Assembly: GCA_026826555.1 (NCBI GenBank) | Contig: JAKSZT010004976.1 | Coordinates: forward strand, 9,534,783 to 9,598,782 | Length of the DNA stretch: 64,000 bases | Direction of reading: 5' to 3' | Source of the DNA: Tolypeutes matacus | Lineage: Eukaryota; Chordata; Mammalia; Cingulata; Chlamyphoridae | In this document: positions 10,590 to 22,815 of the stretch, piece by piece | How positions within the stretch are numbered: position 1 is the first letter of the stretch | How the letters are laid out: every line of letters starts with the position of its first letter | Translations under genes and position numbers: made by a program | The notes under the pieces: model-generated | What the model saw: the letters and a program-made list of their open reading frames with translations, nothing else | What the model was told of the DNA's origin: nothing | The model's database searches: none

Positions 10590-12889
10590 TATCTATGCTT
10601 GCATCCAGAAAATTTAAGCGTGCACTGCCTTTTTGTCCCCTCAGCTGCTGCTTCTGTTTCAAAAGGAAATTGTCAGAGCACAGAAGCTCATGCAAGGTCT
10701 GTGCTTCTCTCAGCTTCCTGTCTATACCTGTTCACGCCTCCTTCTACCCACCTCTGCCCTTGGTGGGGAGGGGCAAGGACACTGATCCCTTGTGTCCCTT
10801 TGCCACTGGGCTGATCCCAGCATGACTTTATGTTCTAGCCGGGCCCCAGTCTTGACGTAAAACTCTCCAGTTCTATATGAATAACGGTTGTAATTAATAA
10901 TAAATGAACAGCCTGGGGAATTGCAGAGCAGAATTTAGTGGCTGGAGATTTATACAGCTGCTGCTTTCTGTGCCAATATGAGTCACAGATATTGGAAAAA
11001 AACCATGGAGCTAAATCTCAGGTCTAGGACACTCTTAATAAGTGCCACGCAGCCCACCGCTCACAGCCTGATAGAAAATCGTGGTATAACCACAAGGCAG
11101 AAATTTGAACATGAAGCTGAGGCTGGAGAAGCGATTTGGACACCTTCAAGGAAAATGAAAAGAGAACACTGTGTTTTTAGGAGAACCAGTGGAACCAGTA
11201 GGTTTTGAAGAGATGATAAAGGCCTACATCTGCTGAAAGCAAAAAAATAAAATAAACCATAGGGGTGCAAGATGGAGGTACAAACCCTTGTAAACCCTTG
11301 GTCAGATGTTCTAACTTGGCACTCACCAAGGGCAGTGCTCAAACTTTTTCATACCACCCTGTCCTTGCAGACAGCATGCCTCTACATTTTTTTTTAGTAC
11401 AATTCCTCTTTTTGTAAATGGTGATTTCCGGAGATGAAAGTCAACAGCTGCAAACATTTTTAAGGGCACTGGACTGATCAGTTGCCCACAGGTACAAGGA
11501 GGCAGGAGATGGAATGAATAACATAAGGTTGTTGATTGGATTCTGAGACAACACATGCAAAGAGTTGTGTGGTGAGGCTGACACGTAGCGAGCACTTCAT
11601 GAACGAACGCTGTTACCATGAAGCTCCAGCCTTGGGTCTGCCTGATGGCCACACCTTGTCCGATTTTCTCCACCTGAAACAAACTTCTGATCCAGGACAC
11701 CACTAATAAGCTCCATGCCACCAGCAGTCTTAGCCTGGTAGAAAATTGCAGTGGCAGCCACACATTTCTCTGAGCTTTGTAAAGTATCACTGTACTCAAG
11801 TATCATTATCTTTATTTTATAGAAGCTGAACTGGGGCTTCAAGATCTTAACTAATTTGGCCAAGAAAGCAGCCTATAAACGGCAGAACCATGGTTTTAAT
11901 GCAGCTGTGTCATTTCCAAAGGCCCTTGCTCATTCTACTCTGCTATATTCCCTCCAAAACATCCATCTCAACTCTCCTGTGGCCCAGAGTTAACCTCTTC
12001 TGCATGTAAAGGAAGGGGAGAATTGTCAGCAGGAACCAGTTCACCAGGTCTAAACCCATCGGACTAAACACATTGCCTTCTAGTACCTGATGGATGAAGG
12101 AGATGCTATAGATGTGTATCATATAGGACTTTGGATAAGGGACCATGTTGTCCCTGTGGTCAAATAAGAAGTAGATCTTGGTGAAGATGATTGGGGCTAC
12201 TGGGTGTAGGCTTTGCCTATGCTTCTGGCATTCACCCTGAGTAAAGGAAAATGCTAAGTTTTATTCATTTCATACATAGTTGCAAGTTGGGAAATGTGCA
12301 GGGTTCTGGAGAGGTACTAAAATAGGTACCACAGAATAGGTATTATCTCAGGCCAGATTCCCTACAAGAAGAACCCAAGAAAAGAAGTTGGGTACATGTA
12401 AATTTTGGGGGCATGTTCTCAGGAGAAACCTGTAAGGAAGTATGTGAAGCAGCATAGGGAAGGAGATAAACAAGAAAATTTTAAATTTTAAATATTTTCT
12501 CAAAGAAAATTTAACTTTGGCCTGATCCACAGAGAGATGGGAACTGGAACGTAAATTACACTGCTGAGTTGTCCTCGCCTTTAGGCAAGTGGGTTGGCGT
12601 TTTGTATTCAATATATGTTGATGATGTCTCTGGGCTTCCCCTCCAAGGGTGGCACGTGCCATCAGCTGAGGGCAGTTCTCCAGGGAAGGGGGACAGCTGT
12701 GAGCCACTAGCAGCCAACACACCCAGCAGCCTGGGGATGGTTGCAAGCAGGGCACGTCCACAGGCATCTGCTACAGGCATCTTCCCTACAGAAATGAAAG
12801 TCCTCACGTCTCGTGGCATGTGGCAATGCCACCAGGGCCCCGAAGAGGCCAACAGAATGGTTGTGATTAAGGCTCATGAGGAAGATGGC
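10590..12889. other. Mostly unique sequence, no gene recognised
   Basis: No confident gene or named repeat is visible apart from a weak MIR-like stretch near 11775-11890 (TATTTTATAGAAGCTGAACTGGGGCTTCAAGATCTTAACTAATTTGGCC). Short frames on both strands, including a 158-codon minus-strand frame at 11323-11799 and a 146-codon plus-strand frame at 12569-13009, show no domain or signal peptide that I recognise and overlap one another's antisense. Confidence 0.45.
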
Positions 12890-13340
12890 TCTGAGCTTCA
12901 GAACGATGCAAGGGGTTGGATATTGCTCCCAATTCTTTACTCCCTCCTAGATAGAGAATTAAATGTCTCTGCCTTTGCCAGGGCCTTGGGGGCCACCTGC
13001 ACATCTTAACCCCTTAAATTGGACCAGACCCGTATGATTTGCTTTGATCAATGGGATGTTCACAAACACCGTGCAACCGAATGGAGGCCCTAAATGTGCT
13101 TACGCGATTCAGCTTGCCACTTCCACTCTTGCGAACCTCCCTGAGAAGGGAACATCCTCAGTAGCTACTGGAAAAAGAGGAACAAAATGCCCGTGGAGCA
13201 GATCTGAACCCAGCTTGCAGCCTTGAACTGAGCCCAGCTGAGCCCAGCTGATCCACAGACCAGAAGCAAGAAGACAAATACTATTGTAAACCACTGAGAT
13301 TTTGAGGCTACTTGGTGTGCAGCAAAATCTGACTAATATT
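12890..13340 (+). mobile_element. MLT1-type LTR relic
   Basis: The 3' part has GAGCCCAGCTGAGCCCAGCTGATCCACAGACC and AAACCACTGAGATTTTGAGGCTACTTGGTGTGCAGCAAAATCTGACTAAT. This is the typical arrangement of an MLT1-class MaLR LTR (CCACTGAGTTTTGGGGTGGTTTGTTACGCAGCA). It is heavily diverged. No internal retroviral sequence is present. Confidence 0.6.
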
Positions 13341-13601
13341 ACTAATGGATGGTGGTGTTGGTAGCACAATATTGTGACTGTAAGGAATGCCATTGAATTA
13401 TACACATGAAAGTGGTTAACATGGGAGGTTTTGTGTTGCACATATATTACCACAACAACGTGAAAAATTATAAATACTAAAGTCAAGGTTTGACAGAGAT
13501 TCTCAATGGATGCTCACAAGGATTCTTTTTTTTTTTTTTTTTTTTACTTTATTTTGTACATTTAATAATTGAAAATATAAACAATTAAAAACTAAAAAGT
13601 A

Positions 13602-13806
13602 TGGGAAGCGGCTGTGGCTCAATCAGTGGGGCTCCCGTTTGCCATGTGGGAGGCCCCGGGTTCAGTTCTGGGGCCTCCTGGTGGGGGCAGGCCCGCCCGC
13701 ACAGCGTGGTTGGCTGACCCAGCGAGCGCAAGCAGCAAGGGGGGGATAAATGAATGAATAAATAAAATAAAATCTTTAAAAAAAAAAACAACAAACAAAC
13801 AAACAA
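13602..13806 (+). mobile_element. DAS-type SINE inside the L1 3' UTR
   Basis: It starts GGGAAGCGGCTGTGGCTCAATCAG and has a box B region GGCCCCGGGTTCAGTTCTGG. It then carries the GTGGTTGGCTGACCCAGCGAGCGCAAGCAGCAAGGGGGG body, and an AAATAAAATAAAATCTTTAAA tail extends into AAC repeats. Target-site duplications AAAAACTAAAAAGTA lie at 13587-13601 and 13807-13821. Insertion in L1 dates it after 13527-18285. Confidence 0.93.
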
Positions 13807-14187
13807 AAAAACTAAAAAGTAAACAGATGAATAAATATATACATTTTTCAATTAAATGTAATGGATACATATAAAAATTTTTTTGAATCAAGCAATATGT
13901 TACACAATATATTAGGTTCATAGTAACACAATCATACAGTATTTGTCCTTTTGTGTCTAGCTTGCTTCACTCAACATAATGTCCCCCAGGTTCATCCATA
14001 TTGTCATATGCTTTACAACTCCATTTCTTCTTACAGCTGCATAATATTCCATCATGTGAATAGATCACAGTTTGTTTATCCATTTGTCTGTTGATGGGCA
14101 CCTGAGTTGTTTCCAATTTTTGGCAATGGTGAATACTGTTGCTATGAACATCGGTGTGCAGATGTCTATTCGTGTCACTGCTCTCAG

Positions 14188-17100
14188 TTATTCTGGGTAT
14201 ATACCCACCAGTGGTATTGCCGGGTCACATGGCAAGTCTATATTCAACTTCTTTAGGAACTGCCAAACAGTCCTCCACAGTGGCTGTACCATTCTGCATT
14301 CCCACCAACAGTGAATAAGTGTTCCTATCTCTCCACATCCTCTCCAACACTTGTAGTTCTCTGTCTTTTTAATAGTGGCCATTCTAAGAGGTATGAAATG
14401 ATATCTCATTATAGTTTTGATTTGCGTTTCCCTAATCATGAGTGATGTTGAGCATTTATTTGCCATTTGTATTTCTTCTTTGAAGAAATGTCTATTCAAG
14501 TCTTTTGCCCATTTTTTAATTGGGTCATTTGTCTTTTTATTGTTGAGTTGTAACATCTCTTTATATATTCTGGATATTAAACCCTTATCAGATATGTGAT
14601 TTCCAAATATTTTTTCCCATTGAGTTGGCTGCCTTTTCACCCTTTTGACAAAGTCCTGTGAGGTGCAAAAGTGTTGAATTTTGAGGAGGTCCCATTTATC
14701 TATTTTTCCTTTTGTTGCACGTGCTTTGGGTGTAAGGTCCAAGAAACCACCACCTACTACAAGATCTAGAAGATGTTTCCCTACATTTTCTTCTAGTAGT
14801 TTTATGGTCCTGTCTTTTATATTTAGATCTTTGATCCATTTTGAGTTGATTCTTGTATAGGGGGGGAGATAGGGGTCCTTTTTCATTCTTTTGGTTATAG
14901 ATATCTAGTTCTCCCAACACCATTTGTTGAAGAGACTGTTTTTTCCAATTGGTGTGGGCTTGGTAGGTTTGTGAAAAGTCAGTTGACTGTACAGGTGAGG
15001 GTATACTTCTGGGTTCTCAATTCTATTCCACTGATTGTTGTGTCTATCTTTATGCCAGTACCATACTTTTTTGACCACTGTAGCTTTGTAATATGTTTCA
15101 AGGTCAGGCAGTGAAATTCTTCCCATGTTGCTCTTCTTTTTTAGATTGCTTTTGGCTATTTGGGTGCACTTACCTTTCCAGATGAATTTAGTAATTGCCT
15201 TCTCTAATTCTGTAAGGTAAGATGTTGGGATTTTGATTGGTATTGCATTGAATCTATAAATCAGTTTGGGTAAGATTGACATCTTCACGATGTTTATTCT
15301 TCCAATCCATGAACACGGAATGTCTTTCAATTTGTTTAGGTCTTTTTAAATTTCTTTTAGTATTGTTTTTAGTTTTCTCCATATAGGTCCTGTACTTCTT
15401 TGGTTAAATTAACTCCTAGGTATTTGAGTCTTTTTGTTGCTATTGAAAATGGAATTTTCCTCCTGATTTCCTCCTCAGGTTGTTCAGTACTAGAGTACAA
15501 AAACATAACTGATTTTTGCGTATTGATCTTGTATCCTGCCACTTTGCTGAACTCATTTATTAGTTCAAGTAGCTTTGTTGTGGATACTTCAGGATTTTCT
15601 AAATATAGGATCATGTCATCCACAAACAGTGAGAGTTTTCCTCTTTTCCTATTTGGATGCCTTTATTTTTTTGTCTTGTCTAATTGCTCTAGCTAGAACT
15701 TCTAGTACAATGTTGAAGAACAATGGCTACAATGGGCATCTTTGTCTTGTTCCAGATCTTAGAGGGAAAGCTTTCAACCTTTCCCCCTTAAGTATGATGT
15801 TGGCTGTGGGTTTTTCATATATGCCTTTTATCATATTGAGGAATTTTCCTTTTATTCTTATCTTTTGAAGTGTTTTTATCAAAAAAGGATTATGGATTTT
15901 GTTGAATGCCTTTTCTGCATCTATTGAGATGATCATGTGGTTTTTCCCATTCAATTTGTTAATGTGGCGTATTACATTGATTGATTTCCTTATGTTGAAC
16001 CAGCCTTGCATACCAGGAATAAATCCCACTTGGTTGTGATGTTTAAGTCTTTTGATATGCTGTTGGATTCGATTTGCAAGTATTTTGTTGAGAATTTTTG
16101 CATCTATGTTCATTAGAGAGATTGGTCTGTAATTTTCTTTTCTTGTGGAATCTTTATCTGGCTTTGGTATTAAGTGATGTTGGCTTCATAAAATGTGTTG
16201 GGTAATTTTGCCTCCTCTTCAATTTTTTGGAAGAGTTTAAATAGGATTGGTGTTAATTCTTTTCTAAATGCATGGTAGAATTCACCTGTGAACCCATCTG
16301 GTCCTGGACTTTTCTTTGCTGGGAGATTTTTGATGATGGATTCAATCTCCTTAAATGTGATTGGTTTGTTAAATTCTTGTATTTCTTGTAGCGTCAGTGT
16401 AGGTTGTTTGTGTGTTTTTAGAAATTTGTCCATTTCATCTAGGTTGACTAGTTTGTTGGCATATAGTTTCTTAAAATATCCTCTTATGATCCTTTTTATT
16501 TCTGTGAGGTCAGTAGTAAAGTCCCCCCTTTCATTTCTGATTGTATTTATTTGCATCTTCCCTCTTTTTTTCTTTGTTAGTGTGGCTAGGGCTTTGTCAA
16601 TTTTATTGATCATGTCAAAGAACCAGCTTTTGGTTTTGTTGATTTTCTCTATTGTTTTTCTGTTCTCATTTTCATTTATTTCTGCTATAATCTTTATTAT
16701 TTCTTTCCTTCTGCTTGCTTTGGGATTGGTTTGCTGTTCTTTTTCTAGTTTCTCTAGTTGTTCAGTTAAATCTTTGAGTTTAGCTCTTTCTTGTTTTTGA
16801 ATATAGGGATTTAGGGCTATAAATTTCCCTCTCAAGACTGCCTTTGCTATATCCCATAAGTTTTGATACATTGTGTTCTCATTTTCATTTGTCTCAATAT
16901 ATTTACTGATTTCACTTGCAGTTTCTTCTTTGACCCACCAAATATTTAGGAGTGTGCTGTTCAGTCTCCACACATTTGCAAATTTACTTTTTTTCCTGTC
17001 TGTTATTGATTTTTAGTTTCATTCCATTATGATCTGAGAGTGCTTTGTATAATTTCAATCTTTTTATATTTATTGAGAGCTGAATTGTGACCTAACATGT

Positions 17101-17450
17101 GCTCTATCCTGGAGAGAGATCAATGGGCACTTGAGAAGAATGTATAACCCGCTGAGTTTGGATGCAGTGTTCTGTATATGTCTGTTAGGTCTAATTTGTT
17201 TATCACATTGTTCAAGTTCTCAGTTTCCTTGTTGATCTTCTGTCTAGTTGTTCTCTCTAATGATGTGAGAGGGGTGTCGAAGTCTCCAATGATTATTGTA
17301 GAAATGTCTATTTCTCCCTTCAGTTTTGCCAGAGTTTGTCTACCCTGGTTAGGTGCATAGATATTTATGACTGTTATATCTTCCTGGAGGATCGTCCCTT
17401 TTATTAATATAGAATGGCCTTTTGTATCTTTCTAACTTTTTTGCATTTAA
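14188..17450 (-). pseudogene. L1 ORF2, disrupted
   Basis: Read on the minus strand, it runs from the endonuclease region (about 17450) to the C-terminus (14188). The reverse transcriptase segment at 16170-16973 carries [17 protein letters not shown]. The next open segment (15727-16113) carries [15 protein letters not shown] and [11 protein letters not shown]. The segment at 15369-15623 has [11 protein letters not shown], where the usual FADD or YADD aspartate motif reads MDD after a lesion. C-terminal segments at 14905-15330 and 14188-14886 retain [29 protein letters not shown] and the cysteine-rich [18 protein letters not shown]. Lesions between segments stop it being translated as one protein. 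Confidence 0.92.
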
Positions 17451-17781
17451 AGTCTGTTTTGTCTGATATTAGTATAGCTACCCCTGCTCTTTTCTGGTTA
17501 CTATTCGCGTGGAGTATCTTTTTTCAACCTTTCACTTTCAGCCGGTTTGTTTCCCTGGGTCTAAGGTGAGTTTTTTGTAAGCAGCACATGGATGGCTCAT
17601 GTTTTTTTATCCATTCTAACAGCCTGTATCTTTTGATTGGTGAGTTTAATCCATTCACATTCAATGATATTACTGTAAATGCACTATTTACTTCCTCCAT
17701 TTTATTCTTTGGTTTTCATATGTCATTTTGTTTTTGTCTGTCTTTTTACTCTTTTGGTTATCCATTCTGCTATTCTTTCTT

Positions 17782-18120
17782 CTATACTCTCCTCCAAGCC
17801 TCTCTCTCTTGTCTTTTTCTTTCAGGTTCCAAGGTTTCCTTTAATATTTCCTGCAAAGGTGGATTCTTTTTTGCAAACTCTCTTAGTTTCTGTTTGTTTG
17901 TGAATACTTTATATTCACCATCATATTTGAAGGACAGTTTTGCTGGATAAAGAATTCTCGGCTGGCAGTTTTTCACTTTCAGTTTCCTAATTATATCATA
18001 CCACTGTCTTCTCACCTCCATGGTTTCTGAAGAGAAATCTGCACTAAGTCTTACTGGACATCCCTTGTATATGATCATTTGCCTCTCTCTTGCTGCTCTG
18101 AGAATTTTCTATTTATCTTT
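17782..18120 (-). pseudogene. L1 ORF1 C-terminal domain only
   Basis: The minus strand encodes KILRAARERQMIIYKG, then VRLSADFSSETMEVRRQWYDI and PRILYPAKLSFKYDGEYKVF, and ends about REAWRRV. These are the conserved C-terminal parts of L1 ORF1p. The coiled coil and RNA-recognition domain upstream are absent, and 5' UTR-like sequence abuts instead. ORF1p normally coats L1 RNA. This remnant cannot make a full protein. Confidence 0.85.
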
Positions 18121-18569
18121 GACATTTGACTTTCTGAGTAGTATGTGTCTTGGCATTGTGTTGGATTCACTTGCTGTCCTAAACCCTAGAAGATCTTTCT
18201 CAGGGCTGTTTCAGCCTATCCTCGAACTATTTTTCTGGAGAAGAGATTCCTGTGTGTTACTATTCCGTCATCTTCCCGGAAGTCTCTCACAAGGTTTCTA
18301 AGATTCTTTTTTGCACTTAGCAATCAAAGTTGGTAAATCTTAAATCAGTGTTCAGTGGTAAGAATACCATTATCAAAATAAAGAGAAAGCATCTTAGTGG
18401 TTCTTCCATTTTAAAAATCTGATTAATAATGATGATGAGGTTTAAATGATTAGAGGAAGAGATTTTAATATTTCACCCTTGCAATTATAAATGGATCTAG
18501 AACATTATCAGGGGAACCATATTAAAGAAACAATTTTACATGGAAAAAGGTGCCCAAATTTCTCTACCC

Positions 18570-19025
18570 ACTGATAAACCGTCTCTCCTTATAGGATTTT
18601 TGTCTGGCCTAGAAAAACAGCACAATGACTTCCTACATTGGCTCCAGTCCTGGTCATGGGACTAGCTTTGGCCAACAGGACAGTAGCAAATGTGACACAA
18701 GCAGAGACTTGATAAAGCCTTGTCCATCGGGCATTTCCTCTCCTGCTGCTCTTGTAAATGAGCCCAGGCTAACCTTCTGGATGACGACAGCCATGTAGCC
18801 CAATCACCCCACTTCACCCCAGCCATAACCCCAGGAAGCTGAGCCACCTAGCGGGCTAGAAACTGACCACAGACATCCGAGTGAGCCCAGACAATGCCAG
18901 TAGAACACCCCGCCTGAGCCCAGCGCACAGTGTCAATTCACTGATGCATGAGCTAAATAAATGGCTATTATTTTAAGTTACTAAGACTTGGGATGGTTGG
19001 TTATGTGGCAAAACCTAATTTTCAC
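18570..19025 (+). mobile_element. MLT1-type LTR relic
   Basis: GGCCAACAGGACAGTAGCAAATGTGAC, CCCCAGCCATAACCCCAGGAAGCTGAG and GAGCTAAATAAATGGCTATTATTTTAAGTTACTAAGACTTGGG appear in the order expected for an MLT1-class LTR. Boundaries are approximate. Divergence is high and nothing coding remains. Confidence 0.6.
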
Positions 19026-20500
19026 ACCTGACATTGTGATATGAAGCCCAGCAGAAGGAAATACATAGCAAGGTCCCTGCTAGTGGGGCCCTACAACCTA
19101 ATTGGAAAGAAAAGAATATAGACACAAAATACTTAGTTAATAAGGCAGCATGATGTCTGCCAGCATTATACTCTGGCTTAATAAATTATAGAAAAGGTGC
19201 TAATTAGGAGGTATAAGCAAGATGCGACAAAGAAGTAAAAGGTGGGAATAAACATGCATCTTTAAAAAAGGAAAGGTAGGGCAGTTTGAATTAGGACAAT
19301 CCAGGAGGGTACATGGCAAGGAAAGACAAGAATTAGGGTGGATAAATAAGATGGAAGCAGGAGGGCTTAGAACTTCTGCCAAGGAACCTAACATTAAAGC
19401 AGGACACAATAGGCAACTATTTAAAAGCCCAGAAATAGTTTAATAGTAAATCCAATAATGTGCTTGCCTGAGACACTATACTGAGTGTTAGAAGGATGAT
19501 GAAAATAAGTTCCGTATAAATATATCTAGGGTGCTATCTCCCTGCCACCTCCTTCTCTTAGGAACAGCCTTCCACCCCCACCCCCTGATCCAAATGGCTA
19601 CATTGGGCTGCCATGTTGTTACTTTGGGACTTCAATGGGCCAAATTGGGCCACTGAATTCTCCCAGGGGAGCAAAAGGAGGAATTCTAAACCTCTCTGTG
19701 GAGCTGGAAAAATGTAAAACTTGGGAAGTACCATCTGCCACAATTTCCTCCTCATGGGAGAGAAAATAAAGCCATGAGAGAGAAACAGACACAAAAACCA
19801 AAGCAGCCTTTTCGGCATTCCTGGGCCCTGGACACATCCTTGTCCTTTCCATGATTGGTTGTACACCCATCTTAGATCTGGTTTAAGCTGGGTGTGTGAC
19901 CAAAATAATACACTGTGAGAAATGAGATACATAATAAACATGCAGATTCCAAATGGAATCTGGGCTCTCTGCCCTTTTCATGAAACTATGTGAAGACTCA
20001 GAAAAGAAAGTTTTGCTGGGATAGGGAATTTTATTCAAAGGCAGTGAAGAGCATGAACTGTGATTCTGGGGTGACTGGAGAGAAGAAGGATGCTCTTTGA
20101 AGAAGGATGATGTAGGATGCACCATAAGGAAAAAGGGAAAGGTGATGGAAAGCTGCAGGGAGAAAGCCTGCACCCCTCCCCTCATGCATGTGTGTACACA
20201 AAGGGAGCCAATTCCAGCTCCCTGACAGTCCTCACACGTGACCACCTCTTTGCATCTGCACATTCTGATCCTGCCTTTGCTGAATCCCTTCCTCCTTCCA
20301 GGCCCATTGCCCCCATGTCTGTCCTCTGCTCCCGGTCAGAAGAATTCTCTCCCTTTCCTGTGGCCTCACTGCAAGGCTGGGTCACAGACTTACTACATCC
20401 TGCCTTGTATTATTGTTACTATTACATGCGTGATCTCCCTACCAGGGAGAATGGTAGAGTTGAGAACATGATTAACTACATGCAGACGATACAGATGAGC
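19026..20500. other. Unique sequence, no gene recognised
   Basis: I see no named repeat or exon. Frames of 126-129 codons on both strands at 19558-20506 overlap in antisense and have no recognisable domains, so I read them as chance. Confidence 0.45.
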
Positions 20501-20824
20501 TCATGATCGAAAGCAGTCCTGGTTCTATCATCTCCTCGCCGTGGGCAAGTCTATAACTTGCCTGAATGGGGGGACTGGAAAGCATTAATTTAGTAATACC
20601 AACACTACCAGGGCTACGTCTAGCAGCAACGGAGTCTGGAAAGCTGATAACTTGTAGCCAGGCATATTGTCACTTTGAGCAAAGCAAGGGTCTGTTAGCA
20701 AAGGGAGGGACGAATGGGTAGTAGCAGCCAGCCAGCAGTGTTCAGAAAAGTAATTCCATTTCTCACACTAAGTCAGGGGACCCAGCAAGAAAAAGATTTC
20801 CATCTTTCAGTATGGACTCCAGAT

Positions 20825-20985
20825 GTCAATTAGGATCAGTTTCCTCATCTGAAAAATGGGAGTGATACTCCTACCTTACTTAGAGGATAGTCATGAGGAT
20901 TCCATGAGATAGTCCATGAAAATGCTCATAACAATCCCAAGCTTACAGCAAGTGCTTAGTAAATGTGAGATATTCCTTTTCACTA
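20825..20985 (+). repeat. MIR SINE fragment
   Basis: GATCAGTTTCCTCATCTGAAAAATGGGAGTGATACTCCTACC, then GAGGATTCCATGAGATAGTCC and GCAAGTGCTTAGTAAATG form the MIR core and 3' region in correct order. Confidence 0.85.
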
Positions 20986-21389
20986 TTTTAACAAGGAAGA
21001 AACTTAGGCCTGAAAAGGCCATGAGACTGATATATATACCAGAACATAAGTTTCCAGGCTCCAGGAAGAAGCTGGCTGAAATAGACATGAGTTTTAGAGT
21101 CAGAGTTAGCCCATTTACTGACCTGTAGGTGCAATGGCAGCCTTCAAGACCAGTACCGAGCAGGGAGGTCTGCGTATTTTTCATTCACCCACCACCACCT
21201 TCTAGAGAACAAAGAACTTAGTCTCTAGGGGTACTCCCCAACAGAATGAGTGTGAGTTGTAAGGAGGTGGGCACAGTAAGAAGGTAATTCAGTACTTTCA
21301 TGGAATCCCCTTTGCTGGGCCCCCAAACTTTCCCCAAACCTAGGAGTGCTTACGATGGTGTGCGGCACCCAGGGGGAACCAAGTACCCC

Positions 21390-21545
21390 TTTCTGTTAGT
21401 GCTGCTCGTTATTGCCCATTGGGCTGTGTGCTCCAGGAAAGGAGGCTTGACCTGGCTCATTTATTTACTCTGCATCTGCAAAGGGCCTATAACATAGTAA
21501 GAGCACAGCTAATAGCTGTTCAATACTGAAGGTGTATCACTGATT
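21390..21545 (+). repeat. L2 3' fragment
   Basis: TGTGCTCCAGGAAAGGAGGCTTGACC...TATAACATAGTAAGAGCACAGCTAATAGCTGTTCAATACTGAA resembles the L2 3' end. It is diverged. The assignment rests on layout only. Confidence 0.5.
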
Positions 21546-21981
21546 CAAACCAGTGAATCACAACAAATTGGCCAGGCTTTCAGGTATTTGTGAAAGTTCT
21601 ACCAGGCTACCCTTTTCTGAGGCATTTTATTTTTCAATAATAATAAATGTATTATCTAGTAAAATGGTCAAAGGTTACTAAATGGGTCCAAATAAAACAG
21701 CATCATTCTAGAGGAAAACAATCAAAAGAAAGGCCTATGCCGTGGAAGTACTATGAAGTACGTCTTCAAGATCACCAAATGCTCTTTTCTGCCCTGAGTG
21801 TGGGCTCAGCACTAGGCTGTGCTTTCTTTGAGGGCAGTGGGTACTAGAGTTTCTTCCAAACCTCTAGGGATATATTCTCCTAAATGTAAAGTAGAGGCAT
21901 ATTAAATATTATGGGGAAAATGTTTATTTGTAAGCCTATGAAAGTTCTTTCATTTGGATGTTTTTCTCTATAATAAAATAT

Positions 21982-22374
21982 TGTCTTAGTTTGCCACATC
22001 CACTACACCAAATACCACACACTGGTTGGCTTCGACAATGGGAATTTATTGGAAGTGAGAAGTTCAACATCAAGGTATCTGCAGGCCATTCTTTCTCCAA
22101 GATTCTGCAGTGTTCTGGTGATGGCAATCATCCATCACAAGGCGATCTCCCTCTGTCTTCTCCTACTTCTGGATTCTATTTCCCCGTTCCAACTGACTTT
22201 GCTTTTAAAGACTTCAGCCATATTGAATTATGACCCACCCTTCTTCAGTTTGGCCACACCGTAACTGATAATTGGATCTTCAAAGGCCCTGTTTACAAAT
22301 GGGGTCATATCCACAGGAATGGGGATTAAATTAAGAGCATGTCTTTGTTGGGGTGCATCATTCAATCTACCACA
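21982..22374 (-). mobile_element. Solo MaLR-like LTR
   Basis: On the minus strand it starts TGTGGTAGATTGAATGATGC and has CCTGTGGATATGACCCCATTTGTAAACAGGG. It continues with GGTGTGGCCAAACTGAAGAAGGGTGGG and ends with CAATAAATTCCCATTGTCG and GGCAAACTAAGACA. These are the TG...CA ends and internal landmarks of MaLR LTRs. It is related to the elements at 48301-48839 and 63197-63608. No internal viral genes are present. Confidence 0.8.
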
Positions 22375-22584
22375 GGTAGTAAATAAAACACTTAATGAGA
22401 AATACATTAATGACTTTTCACACTTCTTGTATTAGCCTAACTCTTGTGAATTGGACACATTTTGATATTCTATCAAATAGAATCAGTCTAACTCTTGTGA
22501 ATTTGTTCTATTCCTTTAATCCCCCTTCCTGTTATCCAGCCCAGAATGGAGAAAGCTGAGACTGGGAACATAATAACAGTAACT

Positions 22585-22815
22585 TCTAATATTTACTAAG
22601 TATGTATAGTGTGCTAGGAAATCTGCCAAGTTCTTTATATATATTAACTAATTAAATCTAATAAAACTCTCGGTAGTGGGTAGTGTTAGAATACTGCTTT
22701 ATAACTGAGGAAATTAAGGCTCAGAGAGGTGAATTGACTTGCTCCAAATCACATAACTACTAAATGGAAGGTCTTTCACCTCTAAAATCATGCTTTCAAT
22801 CACTACTGCCTTCTA
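22585..22815 (-). repeat. MIR SINE fragment
   Basis: The + strand reads TAATATTTACTAAGTATGTATAGTGTGCTAGG, then GAGGAAATTAAGGCTCAGAGAGGTGAATTGACTTGCTCCAAATCACAT. This is the reverse-complement layout of MIR. The orientation was judged from the GAGGAAA...CTTGC...TCACA block. Confidence 0.75.

Larger units (their letters stand above)
13527..18285 (-). mobile_element. LINE-1, 5'-complete but lacking most of 5' UTR and ORF1
   Basis: A minus-strand L1 with its poly(A) tail seen as T-rich sequence at 13527-13546 and its 5' terminus at about 18285. Target-site duplications CTCACAAGG(A/T)TTCT flank it at 13513-13526 and 18286-18299, with one mismatch. The 5' end reads ACTTCCGGGAAGATGACGGAATAG, akin to the GGGCAAGATGGC start of composite copy 3, so this is the true start rather than a truncation. 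About 110 nt of 5' UTR-like sequence is joined directly to the C-terminal third of ORF1. Complete ORF2 territory and a 3' UTR follow. A DAS SINE interrupts the 3' UTR at 13602-13806. ORF2 is broken into several open segments by a few lesions, so it is inactive but younger than the L1 at 1151-6230. Confidence 0.93.

Noticed and set aside
16288..16800. 170-codon plus-strand frame (and others at 15400-17950 plus)
   Set aside because: They are antisense of the minus-strand L1 ORF2, hydrophobic only because of the complement of Lys/Asn-rich coding.
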